Assembly: GCF_018531465.1 (NCBI RefSeq)
Contig: NZ_JAHDTF010000044.1
Location: 19,758 to 83,757 of the forward strand
From: Sphaerisporangium fuscum
GTDB lineage: Bacteria; Actinomycetota; Actinomycetes; Streptosporangiales; Streptosporangiaceae
Length of the DNA stretch: 64,000 nt
Reading direction: 5' to 3'
Shown: positions 32,979 to 41,791 of the stretch, in pieces
Numbering within the stretch: position 1 is the stretch's first letter
How the letters are laid out: every line of letters begins with the position of its first letter
The notes under the pieces: generated by a model
What the model saw: the letters and a program-made list of their open reading frames with translations, nothing else
Told to the model about the DNA's origin: nothing
The model's database searches: none
Position numbers and translations under genes: made by a program

Positions 32979-34670
32979 ATGGACGACTTCCAGCCGGCGA
33001 CCGCCGCCGAGCACCTGCTGTGGCTGCTCGCCGAGCACGGTGTCGAGCATCTCTTCCTCAACCCCGGCACCGACTCGGCCCCGCTCCAGGAGGCGATCGC
33101 CACGCTCGCCAAGGCCGGCGTGCCCGCGCCGAAGGTCGTCCTGTGCTCCTTCGAGTCGGTGGCGCTGGCCGCCGCGCACGGCTACTGGCAGGTGACCCGC
33201 CGCCCGCAGTGCGTCTTCGTCCACGTGGACGTGGGCACCCAGAACCTCGGGGCCATGGTGCACAACGTGATGCGCGACGGCGCCGGGGTGATCGTGATCG
33301 CGGGCAGGACGCCGTACGCCGAGGAGCGCGACTCCCCCGGCGGGCGCTCCCACACGATCCAGTGGCAGCAGGACGTCCCCGACCAGGCGGGCATCATCCG
33401 CGGGTACGCCAAGTGGGTCATGGAGATCACGCGGCCCGGCGTGCTCGCGCGGGCCGTCGGCCGGGCGGTGCAGGTGGCGGCGGGCGGGCGGCCCGGCCTG
33501 GCGTACCTCATGGTCTCCCGCGACGTCCTGATGGACCCGCCCGCGCCCGAGCGCGGCCGCACGACCCGGTACGCCCTTCCGCGCCCGCCGGCGGCGGACC
33601 CCGAGACGGTGCGGTGGATCGCCGACCGGCTGGTGGAGGCGGAACGGCCGTTGCTGATCACGGGCAAGGTCGGCCGCCGTCCGGAGGGCTTCCTCGCCGT
33701 CACCCGCCTGGCCGACATCGCCGGGGTCCGGGTCATCGACCTTCCCGAGACCGGCTGCCTCAACATCTCGACGTCCCACCCGATGAACGTGCTGACGGCG
33801 GCCGACGGGCAGCGGGCGGTCGAGGAGGCCGACCTGATCGTGGTCGTCGACGCCGACGTGCCGTGGATCCCGAAGTTCACCAGCCTCCGGGACGGCGCCA
33901 CGGTCGTCCACATCGACGCGGACCCGCTCCAGGCCGGCATGCCCCTGCGGACGTTCCCGGCCGACGTGGCCGTCACCGCGGACGGCGCCACCGCCCTCGC
34001 TCAGATCGTCGCGCACCTGGAGGAGACCGGACGCACGACACCCCCCGCCGGACGGCCGCCGGCGTCCCGGGCCGCCGCCCCGGCGGTCCCGGGTCCGGAC
34101 GATCCGATGAGCCCGCACGAGGTGCTCGCCGCGCTGAACGAGGTCCTGCGCGACGACGACCTCGTCGTGGAGGAGTCGGTGACCTCCGCCCGGACGCTCC
34201 ACGAGGTCCTGCGCCGCACGCGCCCGGCGACGTTGTACGGCACGGGCACCCCCGGCCTGGGCTGGGGGCTCGGCGGGGCCGTCGGAGTCAGCATGGCCTC
34301 GCCGGGACGGCGGGTGGTGACGGTGGTGGGCGACGGGTCGTTCATGTTCGGGGTGCCGACGGCGGCGCTGTGCCTGGCCGCCGAGGCGAACGCGCCGATC
34401 ATGGCGGTGGTGCTGAACAACGACGGTTACCGCGCCAGCAGGCTCCCCGTCTACGAGCTGTTCCCGGAGGGGCTCTCCGCCGCCCGCGGCGACGCCGAGG
34501 GGACGCGCTTCGGCTCGCCCCCCGACTTCGCGGCCGTGGCCCGCGCCTGCCACGCGCACGGCGAGATGGTCACCGGCCGCGCCGACCTGCTCGCCGCCCT
34601 GCGCCGCGGCCTTGCGGCGGTGGAGTCGGGCCGCTGCGCGGTGGTGGACGTCCGCATCGCGCGGGACTGA
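32979..34670 (+). CDS. Thiamine-diphosphate-dependent enzyme of the acetolactate synthase/decarboxylase family
   Basis: A 563-residue ThDP enzyme with the three usual domains. Glu59 in CSFESVALAAAHGY is the cofactor-activating Glu; the ThDP-Mg motif is VVGDGSFMFGVPTAALCLAA ending in NND near residue 480. The opening LLAEHGVEHLFLNPGTDSAP is typical. It is close to uncharacterised thiamine pyrophosphate-requiring proteins and benzoylformate-decarboxylase-like enzymes rather than IlvB, and no small IlvN subunit follows. The substrate, presumably a 2-oxo acid, is unknown. The ATG follows GGGAGA. Convergent with a membrane protein across a double hairpin. Confidence 0.82.
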   Translation: MDDFQPATAAEHLLWLLAEHGVEHLFLNPGTDSAPLQEAIATLAKAGVPAPKVVLCSFESVALAAAHGYWQVTRRPQCVFVHVDVGTQNLGAMVHNVMRDGAGVIVIAGRTPYAEERDSPGGRSHTIQWQQDVPDQAGIIRGYAKWVMEITRPGVLARAVGRAVQVAAGGRPGLAYLMVSRDVLMDPPAPERGRTTRYALPRPPAADPETVRWIADRLVEAERPLLITGKVGRRPEGFLAVTRLADIAGVRVIDLPETGCLNISTSHPMNVLTAADGQRAVEEADLIVVVDADVPWIPKFTSLRDGATVVHIDADPLQAGMPLRTFPADVAVTADGATALAQIVAHLEETGRTTPPAGRPPASRAAAPAVPGPDDPMSPHEVLAALNEVLRDDDLVVEESVTSARTLHEVLRRTRPATLYGTGTPGLGWGLGGAVGVSMASPGRRVVTVVGDGSFMFGVPTAALCLAAEANAPIMAVVLNNDGYRASRLPVYELFPEGLSAARGDAEGTRFGSPPDFAAVARACHAHGEMVTGRADLLAALRRGLAAVESGRCAVVDVRIARD

Positions 34671-34714
34671 CTCAGGCGCCGGTCCGCGCGGGCGACCGGC
34701 CCGCGCCCGGACGA

Positions 34715-34780
34715 GCGTGCGCCGCCGGGAAGAGGCGGCACGCCCGCTCCCCCGCCGCCCAGCTGGCGGGGGAACGGGCG
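34715..34780. terminator. Two consecutive hairpins between convergent genes
   Basis: First hairpin arms GCGTGCGCCGCC / GGCGGCACGC (34715-34743); second arms CGCCCGCTCCCCCGCC / GGCGGGGGAACGGGCG with one mismatch and an 8-nt loop (34741-34780). They share a few bases. They lie between the rightward ThDP gene and the leftward membrane-protein gene. Confidence 0.65.
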
Positions 34781-34797
34781 TGGTCTGTGACGGGCGG

Positions 34798-35319
34798 CTA
34801 TCCGGCGGACGCGCGCACGGGCCGCCGTACGTTCCCCTCCGCGCGGACGGCCTCACGCACGCCGTCCCGCTCGGGGGCGGCGGCCAGGGCCCGCAGGACC
34901 CGGTCGCGCCGGCGGAGCAGCTTGGCCGGGTTGATCGGCATGTCGACGACGCCGGCCGGCGTGATGCCGAGACCGATCATGTCCGGGAGCGGGATGGCCG
35001 CGATCTCCCGCGCCCAGCCGGTCACCCGGCTGCCCGCCGCCCCCTCCACCCCCCTGATCTCGAAGACCATGACCCCGGCGGGGCAGGAGAATTCACATCT
35101 CAGCCCTTCCGCGGTTTCCACCACCGGCACGGATTTCCGTGCCATTGTTTCCCTCAGCGTCAGACCGGCCACCGCCACGATCTCCGCCGCCCTTTCCGGA
35201 GCGAGCGGGAAATCGGCGGTGACGCACTCCACCGCGATCCTCCCCCTGCGGGTCCTCCGGGTGGCGAAAACCCCGGAAAACAGCACGATCGCGAGGATGG
35301 CGACGGTCACACCTTCCAT
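34798..35319 (-). CDS. Hypothetical single-pass membrane protein
   Basis: A 173-residue protein with a short hydrophobic N-terminal segment (VTVAILAIVLFSGVFA) and a basic stop-transfer TRRTRRGR. The cytoplasmic remainder includes GLRCEFSCPAGVMVFEIRGV and a basic patch KLLRRRDRVLRAL. No named family was recognised. AAGGAG lies 7 bp before the ATG, a strong ribosome site. A 15-bp palindrome lies about 175 bp upstream. Confidence 0.6.
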   Translation of the reverse strand: MEGVTVAILAIVLFSGVFATRRTRRGRIAVECVTADFPLAPERAAEIVAVAGLTLRETMARKSVPVVETAEGLRCEFSCPAGVMVFEIRGVEGAAGSRVTGWAREIAAIPLPDMIGLGITPAGVVDMPINPAKLLRRRDRVLRALAAAPERDGVREAVRAEGNVRRPVRASAG

Positions 35320-35492
35320 AGCCGGCTCCTTGCCCGTGCTCGTACGGACACGACTTCACACGGCCGTCACCGGTGCCCGCGGCCGGAAAGCCGCCGACCA
35401 CCGACAAACCCCTCCCTATTGACATAAGGACGATATCCGGCCTGATCACCGGTAGCGCCTCCATCGGCGGCGGGTTTTCGGCGGGCGGAGGT

Positions 35493-35507
35493 CAGTACTT
35501 AGTACTG
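35493..35507. promoter_or_regulatory. Palindrome CAGTAC-TTA-GTACTG
   Basis: Perfect 6-bp arms around TTA, unusually AT-rich for its surroundings. It lies between the GAF-LuxR gene (85 bp from its stop) and the start of the hypothetical membrane-protein gene. Direct copies of CGGTGAAC/CGGTGACC follow to its right. It may be a binding site for a LuxR- or TetR-type factor; no core promoter was resolved in this 270-bp gap. Confidence 0.35.
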
Positions 35508-35591
35508 GTCGCGCTCACTCCGTGAACTTCGGTGAACGGTCGGTGACCGTCCGATGAAGTGACACCTCACCCGCCCCGCCGTCGGCCGGGG

Positions 35592-36602
35592 TCAGTCGAA
35601 GAAATGCTCCAGCTTCGCGGCGATGCCCGACCGCTGCTCGACGCCGAGTTTCCGCAATATGCGCGAGACGTGCCCCTTGATGGTCGACTCGGTCACGAAC
35701 ACCCTGGCGGCGATCTCCTTGTTGGTCAGCCCCCCGCGCGCGATGAGAAAGGCGATCTCCCGTTCCTTCGACGACAGCGAGTTGACGAGGTTCTCGGCGC
35801 GCACGGACGGCCGGGCGATGATGTCCATCGTCGCGGTCTGTCCCTCCTCGCACTGCTCCCGCAGCTCCCGGACCATACGGACCAGCTCCGGCCCACCGTC
35901 CGGGAGGGCCTCCTCGATCGCGCAGATCTTCGCGTGCAGGGCGGCGAGGACGGCGGAGACGTCCTGCACGACCTCGGAGATCGTCGGCTGGTCGGTCTCG
36001 GAGCCGCCGGCCGGTACCGCGAGCTCCTCGCGGTTGAGGGCGTCCTCGCGCTCCCGGGCGAGCACCGTGGCCACCGACCGCGCGGTCCACTCGAACGCCC
36101 TGACGTGCTCGTCGGTGTAGGAGTCGGGGCGGTAGGACTGGATCGACGCCAGGCCGATCACCTCCCGCTCGCCCTCGTCGCGGGTCTCGAAGATCGGGAT
36201 CGTGATGGCGTCCAGCGAGACCCGCCGCTCGTCGCCGAAGGCCACACCGTGGTGCAGGAGCAGGCCGCCGTCGCAGGCGTAGGTGTAGGGACGCCGGTGC
36301 CTGAGGATCCACGCGGCCTGCCCCCTGGGGCCGTACGCGCAGACCTCCGGAGGCACGTATCTCTTCACGGCGACGCTGTCGTCGTAGGTGTACGGGTAGA
36401 CGATCTTTCGCCCTTCCCGGTAGAACCCGACGTAGAACGCGTCCACCGCGCAGATCGTGCTCAAGGCGAAGCGCCAGTAGTCGAAAAGGGCGTGATGGTT
36501 GCCCATCCGGGCACGGATCCCTCGATCGGCCTGACTCAACGCCGCGGCGACGTCCGGCGAGAACCCGGAGTTCGCACGAGGCACTGACACTCGCCCTCCC
36601 AT
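35592..36602 (-). CDS. GAF-domain LuxR-type transcriptional regulator
   Basis: A 336-residue one-component regulator. Residues about 30-195 form a GAF-like sensor (ALSTICAVDAFYVGFYREGR, GLASIQSYRPDSYTDEH), then a helical linker with a coiled-coil look (LREQCEEGQTATMDII), and a C-terminal LuxR/GerE HTH: LSSKEREIAFLIARGGLTNK, then EIAARVFVTESTIKGHVSRI. The GAF portion closely resembles those fused to histidine kinases, where it senses redox or small ligands. I chose the ATG preceded by GAGGT (7 bp); a GTG 12 bp downstream is possible. Divergent from the DUF5753 regulator. Confidence 0.85.
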   Translation of the reverse strand: MGGRVSVPRANSGFSPDVAAALSQADRGIRARMGNHHALFDYWRFALSTICAVDAFYVGFYREGRKIVYPYTYDDSVAVKRYVPPEVCAYGPRGQAAWILRHRRPYTYACDGGLLLHHGVAFGDERRVSLDAITIPIFETRDEGEREVIGLASIQSYRPDSYTDEHVRAFEWTARSVATVLAREREDALNREELAVPAGGSETDQPTISEVVQDVSAVLAALHAKICAIEEALPDGGPELVRMVRELREQCEEGQTATMDIIARPSVRAENLVNSLSSKEREIAFLIARGGLTNKEIAARVFVTESTIKGHVSRILRKLGVEQRSGIAAKLEHFFD

Positions 36603-36773
36603 GACTGACCTCGACGTCCGAACGACTCGGTGCCCGGAAAACCCGGGCACGGCTTTGAGCCTTACCGATTCCCGCGCGTCTTGTCACTATTCAACCTGAT
36701 TTGCTGCCATTAAGAGATCATTCGGTGCCCGCCCAGAATTTCGCCTGCCCGCCGTACCGGCCATCCGTTACCG

Positions 36774-36801
36774 TTGGTAGCCACACAGCTACACATAGCA
36801 T
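36774..36801 (+). promoter_or_regulatory. Candidate promoter with internal palindrome for the XRE/DUF397 pair
   Basis: TTGGTA and TAGCAT, 16 bp apart, resemble -35 and -10 boxes. A perfect inverted repeat GTAGC-CACACA-GCTAC (36777-36792) starts inside the -35 box and fills most of the spacer, where a repressor would block polymerase. The start codon of the regulator is 62 bp downstream. Autoregulation by the encoded HTH protein is the simplest reading. Confidence 0.35.
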
Positions 36802-36862
36802 TCGGCGTCGTGTAGAACGGCCGCCCCCGTAGCGGATCAACGGAAATCGGCGAGGAGCCCAA

Positions 36863-37690
36863 ATGCCGCGTATGACGAAAATCAACCCCGAGGACTCGGC
36901 TCGCGCGAGGTTCGCGTACGAACTCCAGCGCCACCGCATTCTGGCCGGGCTGACACAGGGGCAACTCGGCAGTCGCATCGGCTTCTCCGGGAGCCTCATC
37001 GGCGCCGTCGAGAACCTCAAGCGCACCCCGAGCGACGATTTCGCCAAACGCTGCGACCAGGCACTCGGGCTCGACGGCGGGCTCACCACCCTTCACCTCC
37101 AGGGCTGGCCGCCCCCGCCCCCGGTCCCCGCCCACTTCCGCGACTGGACGATGGAGGAGCGCCGCGCGACGGCCCTGCAGATGTGGGACCCGATGCTGAT
37201 CCCCGGGATATTCCAAATCGAGCCGTACGCCAGGCGAATCTTCGAGCGGGCGCCCGGAATCACCCCCGACGAAGTGGAGCAGCGCCTCGTCGGGCGGATG
37301 CGCCGCAAGGAACTCCTGTCACTGGAAAACCCGCCGATGGTGCTGAGCCTGATCGACGAAGGAGTTCTCCGCAGAATGATCGGCGGGCGCGAGGTGATGC
37401 GCCGGCAACTGGAGTACCTATTGGAGATCGCCCAGCACCCGAAAGTCACGATTCAGATCGTTCCCTTCGATGCCGAGGTCGTTCCCGGATTACTCTCGGC
37501 CTTCGTTATAGCTGAGCTACGCGGCAACCCGAGTGCGGTATATGTGGATTCCATACCCGAGGGACGTACGATGAGCGACCGAAACGCCATCGCAGCGCTC
37601 ACCGCCCGCTATGACGCCATCAGGACTGAGGCCTACCCCCAGTCACTGTCGCTGAAAGTAATCAAGGAATCGGCAGACAAATGGACTTAA
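36863..37690 (+). CDS. XRE-family regulator with DUF5753 domain (WhiJ/Scr1-like)
   Basis: A 275-residue protein: N-terminal HTH (ELQRHRILAGLTQGQLGSRI, GFSGSLIGAVENLKRTP) and C-terminal DUF5753 (WDPMLIPGIFQIEPYARRIF, VLSLIDEGVLRRMIGG, LEIAQHPKVTIQIVPFD). GAGGAG precedes the ATG. It overlaps the DUF397 gene by 10 bp. Such pairs are multiplied in streptomycetes and relatives; WhiJ of S. coelicolor is the studied model, acting in developmental control, and toxin-antitoxin-like behaviour has been proposed for Scr1/Scr2. GC content and codon choice are lower here (many AAA, ATT, GTA), hinting at recent acquisition. Confidence 0.9.
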   Translation: MPRMTKINPEDSARARFAYELQRHRILAGLTQGQLGSRIGFSGSLIGAVENLKRTPSDDFAKRCDQALGLDGGLTTLHLQGWPPPPPVPAHFRDWTMEERRATALQMWDPMLIPGIFQIEPYARRIFERAPGITPDEVEQRLVGRMRRKELLSLENPPMVLSLIDEGVLRRMIGGREVMRRQLEYLLEIAQHPKVTIQIVPFDAEVVPGLLSAFVIAELRGNPSAVYVDSIPEGRTMSDRNAIAALTARYDAIRTEAYPQSLSLKVIKESADKWT

Positions 37691-37893
37691 ACAACGCGCA
37701 ATGGCGCAAATCAAGCTTCAGCGGGGACACCGGCGGCCACTGTGTCGAGGTCGCGAGCAACCTGCCGGGCCTGATCGCCTTGCGCGACTCCAAGAAACCC
37801 CACACACGCCCCCTCCTCCTCCTTCCCGACGAATGGGTCATTTTCCTCAAGAGCCTTAAACAGGGCAGATCACATTCCAGCCGGTTCGCATAG
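37681..37893 (+). CDS. DUF397 small partner protein
   Basis: A 70-residue protein with the DUF397 signature WRKSSFSGDTGGHCVEVA followed by LIALRDSKKP. These proteins accompany DUF5753 HTH regulators and appear to antagonise or tune them. Its ATG lies inside the last codons of the regulator gene, a 10-bp overlap that couples translation. The C-terminus is slightly longer than usual (WVIFLKSLKQGRSHSSRFA). AT-rich codons match its partner. Confidence 0.9.
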   Translation: MDLNNAQWRKSSFSGDTGGHCVEVASNLPGLIALRDSKKPHTRPLLLLPDEWVIFLKSLKQGRSHSSRFA

Positions 37894-37999
37894 CCGCGCT
37901 TTCCCCTTTCGTGTGAACGCTCCCAACCGGGGTGCCGCAGCGCACCGGGCAGGCGGATAACCACTGGTCACCACGCCCCGCGCCAGCGACAATGTGCCG

Positions 38000-38506
38000 A
38001 TGAGCATCCGATTGGCGGGCGTCGCCGAACTCCCCGTTCTGCAGGACATCGAGCGAGCCGCAGGGCGGCCCTTCCGTGACATCGGTATGCAGGCGATAGC
38101 CGACGACGAGCCCCTCTCGGTGGAGGCCCTGTCGGGCTACCAGCGCGCCGGGCGGGCCTGGGTGAAGGCCGACGCCGACGACCGCCCCGTGGCCTACCTC
38201 ATCGCCGACGTCGTCGACGGCAACCTCCACCTGGAGCAGGTCTCCGTGCACCCGTCCTCCGCGCGCCGCGGCATCGGCAGGTCGCTCATCGAGCACGCGG
38301 CCGCCCACGCCAAGGCCGAAGGCCTTCCGGCGCTGACCCTGATCACCTTCACGCGGGTGCCGTGGAACGCCCCGTACTACGAGCGCTGCGGGTTCTGGTC
38401 CCTGGACGACGCCGAGCTGACGCCGGGGCTGCGCGCCCTGCGCCGGCGCGAGGGCACCCTCGGCCTCGACCGGTGGCCCCGGGTGTGCATGCGCCGCGAC
38501 CTCTGA
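38000..38506 (+). CDS. GNAT-family N-acetyltransferase
   Basis: A 168-residue GNAT enzyme. The acetyl-CoA loop is LEQVSVHPSSARRGIGRSLI (R/Q-x-x-G-x-G/A pattern RRGIGR), followed by TFTRVPWNAPYYERCGFWSL, a layout seen in RimI-like acetyltransferases, where Tyr of YYERCGF is the probable general acid. The acceptor is unknown. The ATG was preferred to a GTG two codons earlier; no Shine-Dalgarno sequence, so probably leaderless. A neighbour of the DUF397 gene but with a 106-bp gap. Confidence 0.85.
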   Translation: MSIRLAGVAELPVLQDIERAAGRPFRDIGMQAIADDEPLSVEALSGYQRAGRAWVKADADDRPVAYLIADVVDGNLHLEQVSVHPSSARRGIGRSLIEHAAAHAKAEGLPALTLITFTRVPWNAPYYERCGFWSLDDAELTPGLRALRRREGTLGLDRWPRVCMRRDL

Positions 38507-38637
38507 TCCGCCCTGCGCGCCGTTTTCTATATCGGCGTGCGCCACATATCGGTCGAAAACGGTTTCCGTAATCGGATCGTCACCCGGGAAGAATGACGAA
38601 ACCAGCACGCCGGTGGCAGCCGATTTAGGCTGGAAAC

Positions 38638-41526
38638 GTGGATGACCCCCGCCCCACGCCCCCTGGCTCATCCGGCGCCGGAGTCGAGGCCGGGCCGTCC
38701 CGCGACCCCGACGAGAGCTACCGGCGGCGGCACGAGGGCATACGCGAGTTCCTGCGCGTCTTCGACCAGATGCGCACCCGCCCCACCTGGCGTACCGGCG
38801 ACCTTCCCGTTCCGGTCCTGTCGGTCACCGGGCCGTACGCCGCCACGGTCGCCGTCGCGGAGGCGCTCGAACGCCTCTGCGACGGCACCCCCTTCGCCCG
38901 CGTCACCCCCTCCCCCGACCCGGAGACGGCCTCGCCGTTCGCCGCCGAGCAGCCGGCGGCCCCGTACGTCCCGCTGATGAAGCAGCTGCGCGACGCCACC
39001 CGCGAGCTCGCCACCGTCGCCCCGCCCGGCGAGGCCCATCTGCGTTTCCCCCTGTTCGCGCAGGTGCTGTGGCTTCTGGAGCTCCAGGTGCCGGAGGACG
39101 AGCCCGACCGGCTCCACGACGGCGTGAAGAAGGCCATCAGCCAGCGCCGCCGGCAGATCCGGGCGGGCTCCGGTCAGGACCGCAGGAACTTCTGGGCGAA
39201 CGTCCGCGCCTACGCCGAGGGCCCGCTGCCCGCCTGGGCGGCCGGCACGGCCCTGCTCAGCGCCGGGTGGGCCAGCCAGCTCACCACCCTGTTCGGGGTG
39301 TGCGCCATCCTCGCCGGGCCGGTCATCGGGTCCCTGCACGTGCTGCTGCTGTCGCGCAGCTGGGCCGGGCGGCGCAGGTACCGCTGGTTCTGCCGCCAGC
39401 CCTACCTCATGCCCGAGCAGCGCCGCAACCAGCCCCACGACATGGCGGGGTTCGCCGTCCGCCTCCTCCAGGCCCGGCGCCGCGCCACGGCGGCCCCCAC
39501 GCCCCAGGCCGGCCGGAGCGGCGGCGACCCGGCGGAGGAGCGCAAGCGGCAGGAGGCCGCCAGGGCCAACGAGGGCATCGAGCACCTCCTCGTCAACGCC
39601 TTCCTGGAAGACCTCCGCCAGGGGTACGAACGGCGGCTGTGGAAGGTGTGGCGGCGGGTCGCCTGGGCCCGCACCTCCTACCCCGTGCTGCTGCTGGAGG
39701 GCGGCAACGAGCTCGTCACGCGCGTGGAGGAGGTCCGGGCCACCACCTGCCTGCCCGACCCGCTGCTCGTGGTGGTGACGGGCCCGAGCAGGCGACCCCT
39801 CATGCCGGCGCCCCAGCCCTCCGCCGGCCGCCCGGCGCCGGTCATGGCGGGACGCCCGGAGCTCACCGAGGAGCTGTGGGCGCAGTGGCGCGCGGAGCTC
39901 GCCAGGGACCGCGCCCTGGGGTCCCAGCGGGTGCTGCGCATCGACATGGACGAGAACGACGCGCCGTACCTCAAGAGCAGCGCCGTACGGGCCGTGGGGC
40001 GGCGGCGGCCCCTGCTGGCCCACCCCCTGCTGCCGTGGGTGGCGGTGTCCGCGCTGGTCTCGCTGTCCCTGGTCCGCGTGCTCGCCACGGCCACCACGCA
40101 CTGCGGCCCCGACATCTGGCGCGCGCAGAGCGGTGAGTGCGTGGGGATCAGCGAGGGCGGCTTCGTCTTCGCGCCCCACCTCGCGCCCGTGCTCCACCTG
40201 ATCGACGACCAGAACCGCCAGGTCCTCGCCTCGGGGCATCCCTACGCCACGGTGATCTACTTCGGCAAGCTCACCACCTCCGGACACTCGCAGGCCGGCG
40301 CGGGCGACGCGCTGTCCGACATCCACGGCGAGCTGACCGGCATCGCGATGAAGCAGCGCAGGCTGATCGCGACCGGGGGTGACGGGAGCAAGCTGCAGAT
40401 GCGCGTCCTGGTGGCCAACGCCGGGGCCGACTTCCGCTACGCCCAGGACGTCGCGAGGGAGGTGCTCCGGCGGATCGAGGACGACCCCACCGTCGTCGGC
40501 GTGGTCGGCCTCGGGGAGAGCAGGCAGTACGTGCAGGACGCCGTCCAACTGCTCGCCCGCCGTGCCGTGCCCGTGCTGAGCACCACGGCCAGCTACGACG
40601 ATCTCGGCCTGCGCGCCGGCACCCGTGAGGTGATCCCGTCGTTCTTCCCGCTCGCCGCACCCGACGAGCGGCTCGCCAGGACGGCCGCCACGTGGGCGCG
40701 CGCCGGCCTCGGCGACCCCAAGGTGGCCCCCGCCCGCACCGTGGCCGTCTTCATCGACACGACGATCAGCGATCTGTTCGGCAAGGACCTCGGGGTCAGG
40801 TTCGCCAGGGAGTTCGGCAAGGGCGCGGGCGTCGTCCAGTACGACAACGCCGCCTCGCTGGAGTCCAGGGTCGCCGACATGTGCGCCCTGCCCACCCAGC
40901 CCGACCTGGTCTACTACGCCGGGCGCACCGCGCAGTTCGGGGCGCTCGTCGACGCGCTCGGCTCCTCCACCTGCAAGCCGCTCACCGTGATGGCCAACGA
41001 CGACATCACCCAGTACGTCAACGACAACGCCAGGGCGCTCGGCCGGAACCGGCGGGTGCGCGTGACGTACGTCGCGCTGGCCTCGCAGATGGCCTGGGCG
41101 AACGTCCCGGCGCAGTACTCCACCGGCTTCTACCAGGACTTCGACGCTTTCACCGCCTCGCTCGGGGTCAAGGACGTCCCCCCGGTCCTGCGGCCGTCCA
41201 AGGAGTACGCCGTGCAGGCCAAGGACGCCACCGAAGCCCTCATGCGTGCGGCGCAGGAGGCGTACTCCGGGCAGGGAGGCCCGTCGTCCCAGGGCGGCGA
41301 GCCCGGCACGGTCGACCGTGGAGGAGTGCTGCTGGCGCTCGAGAAGCTCAAGGAGTTCGGCGGCGACAGCGGGCTGGTGAAGCTGCACGGCGCCGCGGAC
41401 GGCCGGCACGCGCTCGACCGCCCGATCCTGCTGGTCACCGTCGACGACGACGGCGAGCAGAAGGTCGTCCGCCAGTGCGGGCGGCTCTACGCCCAGCAGC
41501 CCAAGCCCGCCACCTGCCTGATGTGA
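38638..41526 (+). CDS. Large membrane protein with extracytoplasmic type I periplasmic-binding domain
   Basis: A 962-residue protein with a GTG start. Residues about 20-190 look cytoplasmic and include LPVPVLSVTGPYAATVAVAE, in the place of a degenerate P-loop. A hydrophobic pair lies at about 200-240, then a basic cytoplasmic stretch, and one more helix at about 461-485 (PWVAVSALVSLSLVRVL). The outer part (about 495-962) has the alternating alpha/beta pattern of branched-chain amino-acid binding proteins: VVGVVGLGESRQYVQDAV, VPVLSTTASYDDL, KPLTVMANDDITQYV. No ABC permease or ATPase is near, so it is more likely a sensor or signal transducer than a transporter subunit. The upstream 130 bp are unassigned. 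Confidence 0.75.
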   Translation: MDDPRPTPPGSSGAGVEAGPSRDPDESYRRRHEGIREFLRVFDQMRTRPTWRTGDLPVPVLSVTGPYAATVAVAEALERLCDGTPFARVTPSPDPETASPFAAEQPAAPYVPLMKQLRDATRELATVAPPGEAHLRFPLFAQVLWLLELQVPEDEPDRLHDGVKKAISQRRRQIRAGSGQDRRNFWANVRAYAEGPLPAWAAGTALLSAGWASQLTTLFGVCAILAGPVIGSLHVLLLSRSWAGRRRYRWFCRQPYLMPEQRRNQPHDMAGFAVRLLQARRRATAAPTPQAGRSGGDPAEERKRQEAARANEGIEHLLVNAFLEDLRQGYERRLWKVWRRVAWARTSYPVLLLEGGNELVTRVEEVRATTCLPDPLLVVVTGPSRRPLMPAPQPSAGRPAPVMAGRPELTEELWAQWRAELARDRALGSQRVLRIDMDENDAPYLKSSAVRAVGRRRPLLAHPLLPWVAVSALVSLSLVRVLATATTHCGPDIWRAQSGECVGISEGGFVFAPHLAPVLHLIDDQNRQVLASGHPYATVIYFGKLTTSGHSQAGAGDALSDIHGELTGIAMKQRRLIATGGDGSKLQMRVLVANAGADFRYAQDVAREVLRRIEDDPTVVGVVGLGESRQYVQDAVQLLARRAVPVLSTTASYDDLGLRAGTREVIPSFFPLAAPDERLARTAATWARAGLGDPKVAPARTVAVFIDTTISDLFGKDLGVRFAREFGKGAGVVQYDNAASLESRVADMCALPTQPDLVYYAGRTAQFGALVDALGSSTCKPLTVMANDDITQYVNDNARALGRNRRVRVTYVALASQMAWANVPAQYSTGFYQDFDAFTASLGVKDVPPVLRPSKEYAVQAKDATEALMRAAQEAYSGQGGPSSQGGEPGTVDRGGVLLALEKLKEFGGDSGLVKLHGAADGRHALDRPILLVTVDDDGEQKVVRQCGRLYAQQPKPATCLM

Positions 41527-41549
41527 CGGCCGGGCGGCCGCGGCGTCCC

Positions 41550-41696
41550 TCACGGCGGGCCGGCCGAGCGGGTCATGTCGAGCACGAGTTCCGCCTCGCC
41601 CCCGGGCTTCGCCCCCGCCGGCGTGATCACGGCGAGCAGCGCGACCGCCAGGGCCACGAGGCTGAGAACCGGGACGTGCGGCTTCGTGCGGGCCAT
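41550..41696 (-). CDS. 48-residue small secreted peptide
   Basis: A short gene with a strong ribosome site (GGAGGGG, 7 bp before ATG). Its product has a basic start, a hydrophobic core VPVLSLVALAVALLAVITPAG and a likely cut after AGA, leaving a mature peptide of about 19 residues (KPGGEAELVLDMTRSAGPP). No family was recognised. It lies 95 bp downstream of a stand-alone histidine-kinase ATPase domain on the same strand and could be co-transcribed. A signalling or envelope role is possible; a plain lipoprotein is excluded by the lack of a lipobox Cys. Confidence 0.55.
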   Translation of the reverse strand: MARTKPHVPVLSLVALAVALLAVITPAGAKPGGEAELVLDMTRSAGPP

Positions 41697-41791
41697 CGAG
41701 ATCCCCTCCGAGTACGGCATGGCGCGGGCGCCCGCGTCGGCCGTCACGAGATACGGGACCGAGGAGCCGAACGTTCGACAGGCCGTCGGGT

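Noticed and set aside
37894..37999. Weak hairpin GGTGC...GCACC after the DUF397 gene
   Set aside because: Five-pair stem only; too weak to call a terminator.
38668..41553. A 961-codon minus-strand frame opposite the periplasmic-binding fusion protein
   Set aside because: Low-complexity His/Gly/Arg/Val composition typical of an antisense shadow; the plus-strand frame has coherent domains.
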